From Scilla litardierei (lineage: Eukaryota > Streptophyta > Magnoliopsida > Asparagales > Asparagaceae), in the NCBI GenBank assembly GCA_030789695.1, contig JAULAV010009149.1, positions 30,160 through 94,159 of the forward strand: 64,000 nt of DNA. Reading direction: 5' to 3'. The translations under genes and the position numbers were made by a program. Under the pieces are notes generated by a model. That model saw only the letters and a program-made list of their open reading frames with translations, made no database searches and was not told the DNA's origin. The stretch's first letter is position 1; each line of letters starts with the position of its first letter. Shown here one piece after another: positions 53,151-64,000 of this stretch.

Positions 53151-56100
53151 AGTAGCATGCAAATTTTGTGATCTTTTAAAACAAGTTTTTATGAGATAAA
53201 ATAAAATGTTTTAAAAATCATATTTTTAAATTTAAATGTTAAATTTAAGTATGCATGCTAAAATTGTTTATTTGATAAACATTATTCTATTTAATTATTA
53301 AATAGTTGTACACTCTTTTATGTGATAAAATTAGTGTAACTTTATGTTAATGGCTATGTTATCATGTCCTTATTTGATAACACAAGACAACCTCTTAGGT
53401 TAGCCATTAAAGAACTCGCTAAAATTTATGAGATAAATTCTAATGACATGCTATGTTTTAATAAAACATTAACAACAACACTTTAAGACCTAATTCCTGA
53501 TTATGGTAGTCCCTTTAATGAAATTTTAATTCTAATTGTTATGATATTAATTCTCATTAAAGGACTTCGCTTTTAGCGTTGTTAATAAATTTATTAAAGT
53601 CCTAATAACGATTAGGATAGCACGTGCACCTTATAGTTGATAAGGATTTAATAAAAGTTATTAAACGAATCCTAAAATTTTGAATTTAAGGATACAACTA
53701 GTTGATGGGATTAATTAGTTGTTAATAAAAGCCTTTTAGTCTACGGCACGCATATAAAAATGACAATCTTCATTCATGGACCATGATCCAGTCAATGTGC
53801 TTAGCTAAGTTTGTTGGATCACCCTAAAAGGGATAGTGATCATGGCTTATTCAATTCCCTGGTTGTGTTCCGCTGGACCGTAATGATGCGAATCATGATT
53901 GTATGACACACTGGACTATATCTAAGTCAAATACGTTAATAATCTTCTTCAAGATTAGCCGTAGTCCTCCTTGTTTTAGGGGTTGGAAACTATATGACAC
54001 GTGTTCCAGTTGTTGAGCTACACTCAAGCTGTGACATGACAACCTTGTAGAAACCAACTCCTTAAATACATAAGATGAAATCTTGACTTGACCCAAACCA
54101 TCGTGTCGTGAATACACCGAGCGCCGGCGTATGATAAGTCAATGATGTAGTCTGGCTAGATGTAGTCAAAGACCTGACCCAAACCGACGGGTTGTGAATA
54201 CACTGAGCACCGGGGCAAGTAAGGCTTGACACGAAAACAAGGGTCCGACTAGACTGACATTGCGATTTGGATGAGCACACTCATGATCATAAATGGCTAG
54301 GGGTAAAAACCGATAAGAGGGTCATATCTGATATGATCGATGAAGAGTCATCTTCCGATTACAGAGTCAAGCAACTTGTTGAGCTACACTCTAGGTTGTT
54401 AGGCTCAGGGTGATTGGATCTCTACCCATTTATTTAATTCGATTAAATCGTTCATTGTTAAGGCTTAAAAATGATCGTAAAAATAGTGGGAGGATGTAGA
54501 AAGATAAAAGCCAATCTACCTATATTTAATATTGAACATATGCTAAACTAGGGTAAGTTTTAAATTTACAAATGGAATCAAAATATAATATTTTAATGGA
54601 ATTTTAGTTAACTGGTTAAATAGGTTGATTAATTGAATATCAAGTTAAATTCTAATTGATAGAATTAAAACTATATTCTTGTTGACATTAAAATGACCTT
54701 CTAAAGAACAGACTTAAGAAATATGATTTCATTAAGTTCTGGGTCCAACAAATAAATTCACGTTACATGTTACTCGCCTCTATGTGGGGCAAGCTTGAAC
54801 ATATAGGATATTCGAAGTATGTTTCTCCCTACAACTTGTCGAGCTACACTCAAGGTTGTATGGACAAATAATTTTGATCTGCAAAGTTTGAGAATTCGAT
54901 CAAACTGTTTGAGTTGAATACGAGTGCATGAGCGGTGCAAGACTATGCATCCCAACCGGATCTTGAGACAAGCAACGTGTTGAGCTACACTCAAGGTTGT
55001 AAAGCTCAAGCGTTTGGATACATGAGATGCTTGCATAGCTATTCATTTATGTTGGGCTATTTAATATCTAAATATGATTTAGAAAAGGAAGAAGACACCC
55101 AGGAAAGTCAATCGAGTTAAATAGTTTAATTTATCATTATTAAAGGCATAAGTAGGAGGAAATGAAAATGTGACATATTTTGATTTCACGATTTCATAAT
55201 TATTGTTATACAAAAGGTTAACACATTTTGACGAATGTCGTCACATTGCTTCTGAAGCAATGAGTAATATGTATAATGATAATATATATATTAAATGTTA
55301 ATATATAAATACACAAGAAAGTAGCAAACTTATAAGGCAAAATAGACTAGACCGTATCGAGAGACTAAGCTTCACAAGTCACATAAAGAGGGGTCTGACC
55401 TCTCGTATTATGAAGTCTACAGACACTTGTGAATCTTATCCTCTTAGATATAATGGCCGAAACCCATCTGTAAGACAGTGGGAGAATGAGTTGTCGAACT
55501 CAGTCTCATACATACTGATGTAACCGAGTCTAGATTAACCAAAATAAGTTATTCGTATATTTTATTAAGACATGTGTTCTTGATGAAACACAAGTCTGAT
55601 AAAATAAAGAACGAGATGACTAACGTATTTAAACTGATTCGATTAGATCGAATGGTCAAATACTTTTAGCTACATAAAATCTTGCGTAATTAAAAGAAAA
55701 TGTGATTTTCTCTCAGGTCAAGTATGTTAACATATCGGTGTGTTAAAAGGTATGAATCACATTTAGTTACACTTGGTGTGATCCATAGCAAGTGACTCTG
55801 AGTTAAGTCCTCCCTCTGGGTTAAGTCCCAGATAGTAATGCCTAGGTTTTGGTAATGTTCTATGAGGACATTATCAATAAGATATTTATTAAATCGATCA
55901 TTAGAAAGTTGTATAATTACTCGAATTTCGTGAGACGAAGAGTCAAGTTAGACATCATAACTGATGATAACTTAGTCAACTTCTAGGATGAAATTTGGAG
56001 TAGTAACTCCGATTTATAACTTGATGCAATCAGAATAAGTCCGTGTGCGAAAATAAATTTTGGAATTTAATTTACGTGCCCAAGGAAAATGTTTCCTCAT

Positions 56101-56600
56101 CTTCTGCAAGTAAATCTTTAAGTTGAAAGAATGGTGCAGAAAGAATATAGTGAAGTTCAATCATGTTGGTCGAGAGCGGTTTTCATCCTAATTCCTATAA
56201 AACGGATTATGATGAAACTGTTTTCACCAACAGATGTGTACAGATCTACTCGGACCAAACTTGATGTAATCGCTCATATTGACCATGAAAATTGGAGCAT
56301 TCACTTATAAGTTCGTTTTTCTAAATATGATTTAGACGAACCAACTTATATGAATTAGCCAGAAAGTTTTCAAGGTCAGTGTGAGCGTATAAATTACATG
56401 TGAGGCATCAAAGGATGAAACATATATTTTGACAAAGTAATCAAAGAGTTTGATACTTTATCAGAAATAGATATGAGCCATTTGAAATGACCAGTAACTA
56501 ATTTAAAATTATTATTGTAAGGTACGATGAACTGGATAAGATCCAAGGAAATAAAAATATTATGGATTCCGAGACACCAAGTGAATTATTTGAATAAGAT
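53151..56600. other. V interior, coding capacity lost
   Basis: About 3.4 kb of AT-rich sequence with only short frames. The motif TTGAGCTACACTCAAG or a close variant occurs at about 54013, 54376, 54838 and 54981. No gag, protease, integrase or RT can be read with confidence. Confidence 0.5.
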
Positions 56601-56629
56601 TCAAATGGTTGGTCCAACATGAACATAGA

Positions 56630-56760
56630 ACCCCCTTAAGTCTATAGAGTAAACGGTTTAGAAGATCCACTCACGAAGGCTCTACCACATGAAGTCTAGA
56701 AAGACTTATGTGTAAAAACGGTATTAGATACCGAGATAAATGGGCCTGAGTGCAAGTGGG
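56630..56760 (+). pseudogene. Copia V RNase H tail remnant
   Basis: The plus strand reads VNGLEDPLTKALPHEV then a stop, then KDLCVKTVLDTEINGPECKW. This is the usual end of Copia RNase H (ADPLTKALP type). It confirms that V is Copia in the plus direction. Confidence 0.7.
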
Positions 56761-57896
56761 ATATGTTGAGAGATGATACCCTCGAGGCAAATCTATCTCT
56801 ATGTGTGAATAGCACAAACATCATGTTCGAAATAACAGTAAGCTGTTTGGTAATAATTTATCTAAGTTATATTATAATGTAGTTAACATTAGATATTAAC
56901 TTAGGTAAAATCCTGAGACTTTATGCAAGGTTAAATAGGTATCGAGATGAGTATCTCAATCATGAAGAAATGTTTGACCGTCTATAGTATAATTCTAAAA
57001 GGGTTCGTGGTCGTAGATGTTTCAAGATAAGGATATCAAAACATCGGATAGACCATTATGTCTTAGTCTTCACCGTTTAGCGGTGGAGATGATCTCATGA
57101 TCGTTTGACTTGGCGAAGTCAACGACGAGACACATGTGCTTATTAGAGAATGAGTTCACTAAACGATCCACAAGAGTTATCATATGGTTATATTGACCAA
57201 TCTGTCAATGATAACTCTTAGTGATGATAGGCAAGTTGGTCTTTTGACTTGAGGTCATTTTACGAACCTGTGCGTGAATGGTGCCACTAAGATCACTGAC
57301 CTAGCTTTGAGGCTAGGCCTGTCGAAAGGTCTTTGATTGGGTGTCATTTGAAGCGTACGAGGTAAGTAATGACCAAGAGAGGATTCGTCTCTCCCGGTCA
57401 ATGGGAGTTAGCGTCGTAGAGTTAGTTCGATCTTTAGTAAAATATCTGATCAGAGTATGTTGGAAGAAGTCCAAAATTAGTTGACTAAAGATCGATAGAA
57501 ACTAACCGGAGTCAAGTTATTGGGGTTGACACTTTAACCATACCATAGACTTGATCTACACGACATAGTTAAGACGAAGAGACTATAACTGTGGAATTCA
57601 TCACGGAAACAGTCAGGGTGGTCCCGACAATACTCATGTCGATGAGTCAACCACATAATGATGATTCTAAAGCACAGATAGCAACCACTGCTCATGGTCA
57701 CTGCCGTATAGGGCTTCGAGCCCAACCTGTCGCAAGGGTCAGGCTGTAGGGTCTCACACAGAGTGCGACCTTCGTCTAGTAATAGGTAGAAACATTAGGG
57801 AGGATATGCATTTGATGCAAGGGATAAAATATTGCAAAAGATATTTGCAATAATCTCCTGCATTCGGGATAAATGATCCTGAGTGCAAGTGGGAGA
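56761..57896. other. V 3' untranslated region and polypurine tract
   Basis: Non-coding sequence. The phrase GAGTGCAAGTGGGA occurs both at 56748 and at 57881; the second is the polypurine tract before the 3' LTR, so the segment between looks duplicated or is a long 3' UTR. Confidence 0.5.
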
Positions 57897-59346
57897 TATA
57901 GAGGGATATGCCCTCAGATCATTAGTATTTGATGCAAATGAAAATTTAAGCTTAGATAGGGGACTAATTTGTATATGATGCAAAAGAGATTAAATGTGTC
58001 TTAAATAGTTTAAGAAAAATATTTAATGAAATAAACGCAAGGAAAATTTTACCGGTAAGACGGGTTCATCCCGCTCTTAACGCAGGTTCAAACAGCGTCA
58101 AAAACAGAGTCCAAATGAGCCCAATAAGTCTGCTTAAAGACGTTTAAATAGAAAGGGTAAATGACAGCCCAAAAAGTAAAAGACCCAAAGCTTTAAATGT
58201 TAAAGCTTTTTTTATTAAAAAAAGGGGGCGGAAACTTTTTGGCCTGGCCAAATAGCCAGGCCGTGGATTTTTGCTGGTGCCTTGGGCGCCAGCTTTGCCC
58301 AAAAGGAGAAACAGGGGCGCCAGGTGGCGCCCCTTGACTGGCCCTGCAGGGCACGTGCATGGCACGCGCCCACGGTGCATGCCATGCACGCGCCCTCTGT
58401 GGGCTGCTGCATGCGCATGGGGCCCATGTTGTGGGTCCCACTGCTAGGGTTTCGTGCCCAGTTAACAGCGGTGGCTGTGTTCTTGTTGAAAACACACGTT
58501 TTGGGTGATTTGTGGACTGACGTTTGAGGGGTCAAACGGACTCGGATTGATGAATGGTTTTTTCCTATTCGTTCACCGTTGAACGCCCTTCGTATTGATA
58601 GGTTGTATCAATCATAAAGTTCAACGGTGAGTGAGTTAAAATTCACGGAAGTTTTGCCTTTGTGAAAGGCAAACTAACTTGGTTTAATTAACTCCAACTT
58701 TAGTCCCATATCGGATTTTGAGTAAAGGCGAGCTCTCAGCCACCTATATAAATAGGGGCCTGCTCTCCTCCTCAAAACTCGTCCCAAGTTCCAGATCTGA
58801 GCTGCTCCCGTAAATGTTGGAGCACTCTCGGATCTAGGCTGAAATTAATATTCTTCTTCTCCCTACATTTTTGCCTTACTCCTGAGGGCTCTAGCAAAGC
58901 CATGAAGGAGTTCGGATTCGGATCCAAAATCTTGACGAAGGCTTTCACTCGCGTGAAACTTTCTTCCGTGCGTGGTTGGCTCGGCGACAACGAGGATTGC
59001 TTCCTCAAGATGCAGAGCGGTTCGAGGAGCGGTTCGAGGAGCGGCTCAGCGTGTGATGGGGAGCGGCTCAGAAGACGATGCGAAACATCTCGCCTGCCCC
59101 AGGGTTGAGATTTCGGGTATGTGTTTAAGCTTTTGTTTTAATTATTCGTAGTAGTTTAGATCCCTCTTGGGGTGGTCAGATCCACCCTGAGTTGGCAGAG
59201 ATCATGTCTAAGAGGGTCTGGTTCCTTAGGGCTGCACGTTAATTAGATTAACAAAAATTTTCCGCTACAATTTTTATGTCTATGTTCCGTCCGACTTAGG
59301 ACGGGAATAGAATTTTTGTGCCCTAAGGGTCCTAGAAAACCCTTCA
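57897..59346 (+). repeat. 3' LTR of V
   Basis: 1450 bp, partner of 51360-52796. Starts TATAGAGGG (the normal TG has become TA) and ends CCCTTCA. The GC-rich island and TATA box are kept. Confidence 0.9.
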
Positions 59347-59351
59347 TATAG

Positions 59352-59787
59352 ACCCCTTCCGTTCACTGGAAGAGGGGAAGGATATCCTAGGTTCTGAAAT
59401 GCCTTACTTGAGTGTCCTTGATACACTCCTTTATCTGGCCAACTACACGCTTCTCTATGTAGCATCGGCATTAAATCTGTTTAACCAGATATAGTGCAGT
59501 GCATTAGCACGTCACTAGACTGGAGCTATGCATCTTTTGCACCTCTAAGGGTCACTACCGTAAATGATCATACTCCATGTTAATTGTATTTACAGATGCA
59601 GATAATAAATCATCGCGATGACCACCTCGAAGGACATGCCACATCCTGGAAATCTGCAAAGCATGTGACTAAGGCAACATCATCCTACCATTCCGAGAAG
59701 CTCATCATCCAAGAAGTAAATCAAGAATATGCATGGTTACACCCTGAAGTAGCTCGCAAACACAGTGATGACTGGGTCAGAGACTAG
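59352..59787 (+). pseudogene. Copia U RT end and RNase H remnant
   Basis: Continues U after V: DPFRSLEEGKDILGSEMPYL then LDTLLYLANYT (Copia linker, PYLSAIGALLYLA type), a stretch with stops, then GHATSWKSAKHVTKATSSYH and SEKLIIQEVNQEYAWL, matching the RNase H segment around the catalytic Glu (SSNHAEI type; here YHSEK). Broken throughout. Confidence 0.78.
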
Positions 59788-60312
59788 AGACGTAGAGCTA
59801 TCTACCGAGTCTGCAGGCCATTCCACTTTCCTAGCTCATACTTGGAGGGCTCCATCAAAGGCGATGAGACAGAGCACACCTCTTAAGAGGAGCTCCCTTG
59901 GATTCAATAGCTGCCATAGATGAGCGATGCTTGTATTTTTGTGTTTTTTCTTCTTGGAATGTTGTAGAGGAGATTGATGTATAGCTAGCTATCTAGAAGA
60001 TCTGCAAGCCTGAAGCTTGTACAGATCAGGGGGAGTTAAATATAGAGTTGTACTCTTTTTCCTTAGCTATGGTTTTTCCCACTGGGTTTTTCATAGCCAA
60101 AGGTTTTAATGAGGCAGCCACATCAACTCAGGATCCAAAAGTATTCGCCTCTTGTGATACTCATAAGCATTATGAATCATGTAGTATTCATATGCCGAGT
60201 TTACAAAGATGGATGGATAAGGGAAAGTGGTATGAATGATACCTTTAAATTATATTGATATAAGAGCTATGGCCTTTACTATATAAACTATGATTTTCTC
60301 AACTCTCAACAT
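59788..60312 (+). other. Copia U 3' end and short LTR remnant
   Basis: Contains ATCAGGGGGAGT, then the phrase TACTCTTTTTCCTTAGCTAT and TTTTTCCCACTGGGTTTTTC with GTTTTAATGAGGCAG, which are typical of the 3' untranslated part of some short-LTR Copia elements. A second purine tract (AAGGGAAAGTG) at about 60220 is followed by the likely LTR start (GGTATGAATG). The remnant runs to the satellite. Confidence 0.6.
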
Positions 60313-63300
60313 AAATGATTTAATAAAGAGAACCATATCTTCTAGAAAATGTAGAAAATAGCATCGACGTCAAAAAAATCCGCTAAAAAGTCAGTTGGAA
60401 CTGTGAGATCGCCATCTTCAACTGAAAAATAAGAGAAAACAAAATTAGGCCAAAAAATCATATCATTTAAAAAAATGATCCATATCTTCCATAAAATGAA
60501 GAAAAGTAACACCGAGCTAAGAAAAATCCGCAAAAATGTCTGTTTGAACTGGAAGATGGCCATGATCAATGGAGAAAAGTGAAGACAAAATTAGTCTATA
60601 AAAATCATATCATTTAATAAATAGGTCCATATCTTACAGAAAATGGAGAAAATAGCCCGGATCTGAGAAAAATCCGCCCAAATGTCCGTTGGAACCAGGA
60701 GATTGCCATCTTGAACTAAAAAAGAGAAGACAAAATTACGCCAAATAATCATATCATATAATAAAAAGGTCCATATCTTCCAGAAAATGTAGAAAAATTG
60801 TCCCAACCTAAGAAAAATCAGTAAAAATGTCTCTTGGAACCGGTAGATCGCCATCTTCAAACTGAAAAAAAATAAGAGAAGACAGACATATCTTTTAATA
60901 AAAACTATATATCTTACATAAAATGTAGAAAAAGCATCGAGCTCAGAAAAATCAGCGAAACTATCCGTTGGAACCTGGAGAACGCCATTTTCTGAAAAAC
61001 AAGAGAAGACAAAATTAAGCCAAAAATCACATCGTTTAATAAGAAGATCAATATCTTACAGAAAATTTAGAAAATATCCCCGAGGTCAAATAAATCTGAA
61101 AAATGTATGTTAGGATTGGTCGATCGCCATCTTCGACTGAAAAATTAGAGAACATAAAAGTAGTTCAAAAAATCATATCATTTAATAAAAAGATACATAA
61201 ATTTCCAAAAATTTAGAAAATACTCCCGAGCTCAGACAAATCCGCAAAAATTTCCGTAGGAACCGGAAGACCGCCATTTTCGACTTAAAAATAAGAGAAG
61301 AAAAATTAGGCAATAAAAATCATATCATTTAATATATAGATCCATATCTTACAGAAAGTGTAGAAAATAGCCCGGAGAACAAAAAAATCCGCTCAAATGT
61401 CCGTTAGAACTGAGAGATCGCCATCGTCAACTGAAAAAGGGAAGACAAAATTGGGCCAAAAAATCATAACATTTAAAAAAGATCTAAATTTTCTAGAAAA
61501 TGTAGAAAAATAGCTCCAAGCTAAGAAAAATCCGCAAAAATGTGCATTGGCATCGGTAGATCGCCATTTTCAACTTAAAAAAGAGGAGAAACGTAAGCTA
61601 TAAAATTCATATCATTTAATAAAAAGACCTGTATCTTCCATAAAATGTAGAAAATAGCACCGAGTCTATAAAAATCTGCAAAAATGTCTGTTGGAAATGG
61701 AAGATGGACATCTTCAATTGAAAAATAAGAGAAGACTAACTTAGGCCAAAAATCATATAATTTAATAAAAAGATACATATCTACAGAAAATTTAGAAAAT
61801 AACCCCGTGGTCAGAATAATCCCCAAAAATATCTGTTAGACCCGTCAAATCGCCATCTTCAACTTAAAAATAAGAGAAGACAAAATTAGGCAAAAAATCA
61901 TATCATTTAATAAAAAGATCCATAATTCTCGAAAATGTAGAAAAATAGCACCGATCTCAGAAAAATCCACAAAAATGTCCGTTGGAATCGGGAGATCACC
62001 ATCTTCAACTGAAAAATAAGAGAAGGCAAAATTATGTTATAAAAATCATATCATTTAATATAAAGATTCATATAATACAGAAAATGTAGAAAATAGCTCG
62101 TAACTCAGAAAAATCCAAAAAATGTCTATTGGTAATGGGAGATCGCCATCTTGAACTAAAAATAATAGAACTAAAAATTAGGCCAAAAATCATATCATTT
62201 AATAAAAACATATATATCTTTTAGAAAGGTCAGAAAAATCTGCAAATATATCCATTGGAACAGGAGACTGCTATCTTCAACTGAAAAGTAAGAGAAGATA
62301 AACTTAGTCTATAAAAATCATATCATTTAATAAAAAATCCATATCTTCAATGAACTTTTGAAAATAGTTCGCAGCTGAGAAAAATCCGCAAAAAAATGTC
62401 CGTTGGAATCGGGAGATAGACATTTTCAACTGCAAAAAAGAGAAGACAAACTTAGTCTATAAAAATCATATCATTTAATAAAAAGATCCATATCTTCAAT
62501 AAACTGTAGAAATAAATTTCACACTTGGAAAAATCCTCAAAAATGGATGTTGGAACCAGGAGATCAGCATCTTCAACTGAAAAATAAGAGAAGACAAAAT
62601 TAGGCTTAAAATCATATCATTTAATATTAAGATTCATATGTTACAGAAAATTTAGAAAATAGACCGAAGCCCAGAAAAATCCCTAAAAATGTCCGTTGGA
62701 ACCGGGAGATCACCATCTTGAACGAAAAAATAAGAGATGACAAATTTAGGCCAAAAATCATATCATTTAATAAAAAGATCCTTTCCCAAAATGTATAAAA
62801 ATATTTCTGAGCTCTAAAAAATCGACAACAATGTCTGTTGGACCCGGGAGATTGCCATTATAAACTGAAAAATAAGAGAAGACAAAAATTAGGCTATAAA
62901 ATCATATCAATTAATATAAAGATTCATATCATATCGAAAATGTAGAAAATAGCCTGGAGCTCAGAAAAATCCGCACAAATGTCCGTTGGAAACGGGAGAT
63001 CGCTATTTTCAGCTGAAAAATAAGAAAAGTTAAAATTAGGCCAAAAATCATATCATTTAATAAAAATCCATAACTTCCAGAAAATGTAGAAAATAGTATC
63101 GAACTCAGAAAATCCGCACAAATGTTTGTTGGAACCAGGAGATCACCATCTTCAACTGAAAAATAAGAGAAGACAAATTAGGCGAAAAATCATATCATTT
63201 AATAAAAAGACACAGATCTTCAATAAAATGTAGAAAATAGCTTCGAGCTCGAAAAATTCCGCAAAAATGTCTGTTGGAGCAGGGAGATCGCCATCTTCAC

Positions 63301-64000
63301 CTGAAAAATAAGAGAAGACAAAATTAGGTGAAAAATGATATTATTTAATAAAAATATCCATATCTTCCAGAAAATGCAGAAAATAGCTCCGAGCTGAGTA
63401 AAATCCACCAAAATGTCCGTTGGAACAGAGAGATCGCCATCTTCAACTGAAAAATAAGAGAAGACAAAATTACGCCAAAAATCATATCATTTAATAAAAA
63501 TATCCACATCTTCCAAAAAATACAGAAAATAGATCCGAGCTAAATAAAATCTGCAAAAATATCCATTTGAACAGGGAGATCACCATCTTCAACTGAAAAA
63601 TAAGAGAGTCAAAATTAGGTTATAAAAATCATATCATTTACTATAAAGATTCTTATCATACTGAAAATGTAGAAAATAGCTTGGAGCTCAGAAAAATCCA
63701 CAAAACTGTTCGTTGGAACCAGGAGATTGCCATCTTTATCTTAAGTATAAGAGAAAAAATTTAGGCCAAAAATCAAATGATTTAATAAAAAGATACATAT
63801 CTATAAGAAAATTTAGAAAATAGCCTCGGGAACAAAAAAATCTGCAAAAATATCCATTAGAATTAGCAGATCGCCATCTTCAGCTAAAAATAAGAGAATA
63901 CAATATTAGGTCAAACAATCATATCATTTAATAAAATGATCAATAGCTTCTATAAAATGTAGAAAATGGCTCCAAGCTCAGAAAATTCCGCAAAAATTTC
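60313..64000. repeat. 146-bp satellite array
   Basis: About 25 diverged units of roughly 146 bp running to the end of the window. Recurrent phrases are GAAAATGTAGAAAATAGC, AAATGTCCGTTGGAACCGGG, AGATCGCCATCTTCAACTGA, AATAAGAGAAGACAAAATTA and AATCATATCATTTAATAAAA. AT-rich, no coding sense; short frames arise from the repeat. The unit length is close to one nucleosome. A centromeric role is possible but not shown. Confidence 0.9.

Larger units (their letters stand above)
51360..59346 (+). mobile_element. Copia element V, decayed
   Basis: LTRs 51360-52796 and 57897-59346, with target duplication TATAG (51355-51359 and 59347-59351). The PBS TGGTATCAGAGC follows the first LTR. The 5.1-kb interior has no intact frame, but near its end VNGLEDPLTKALPHEV matches the Copia RNase H tail. 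It is inserted in Copia U. Confidence 0.88.

Noticed and set aside
60342..63411. Minus-strand frames rich in Phe and Ile in the satellite
   Set aside because: They arise from the AT-rich 146-bp unit, whose length is not a multiple of three, so no frame is kept between units.
1..64000. tRNA or rRNA genes
   Set aside because: No cloverleaf or rRNA core was recognised; the TGGTATCAGAGC and TGGCGCC sites are primer-binding sites, not tRNA genes.

Overview
This is a plant nuclear window made almost entirely of nested transposable elements, with no intact host gene seen. The evidence is Ty1/copia, Ty3/gypsy and L1-type LINE proteins of plant type, plant-type LTRs and primer-binding sites, two fused plastid gene pieces (ycf2 and ycf1) embedded in a repeat, and a satellite array at the right edge. 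Because grasses have lost ycf1 and ycf2, a non-grass angiosperm with a large genome is more likely (inference). The depth of nesting and the satellite suggest a pericentromeric or heterochromatic location.

Layout. A minus-strand Copia element, called C here, frames positions 1-49021. Its 5' LTR is 47607-49021, its gag starts at 47578, and its RNase H end is at 195-851. It is split by five insertions, each with a matching target-site duplication (TSD): X (872-18491, TSD AATGT), Y (20297-27866, TSD CCTTC), a LINE (28709-31772, 17-bp TSD), W (33328-39245, TSD GAACT) and Z (40841-46870, TSD GTTGG). X was itself hit by chromovirus T (7233-16893, TSD GAAAC), and its tandem array carries the plastid insert (3226-3936). 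To the right lies a decayed plus-strand Copia, U (49568-51359 and 59352-60312). U is split by another decayed Copia, V (51360-59346, TSD TATAG). From about 60313 to the window end there is a satellite of about 146 bp per monomer.

X, Y and Z share LTR features (TG...CA ends, a conserved core, a PBS-like GGCGCC motif in Y and Z) and resemble Tat-type Gypsy elements. None keeps a recognisable pol. Y keeps a gag and an antisense gene with its own TATA box and introns. Z carries a fragment of a calcium-dependent protein kinase gene. X, Y and Z each contain tandem repeats whose units hold short perfect hairpins. T is the most complete element: gag, protease, RT, RNase H, integrase and a chromodomain-like tail can be followed, broken by stop codons that nearly all fit C-to-T change. 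Its LTR promoter region holds an array of inverted TAGTCGGTC/GACCGACTA motifs that contain the DRE/CRT core.

All calls were made by reading the sequence; no database search was run. Divergence figures are counts by eye.
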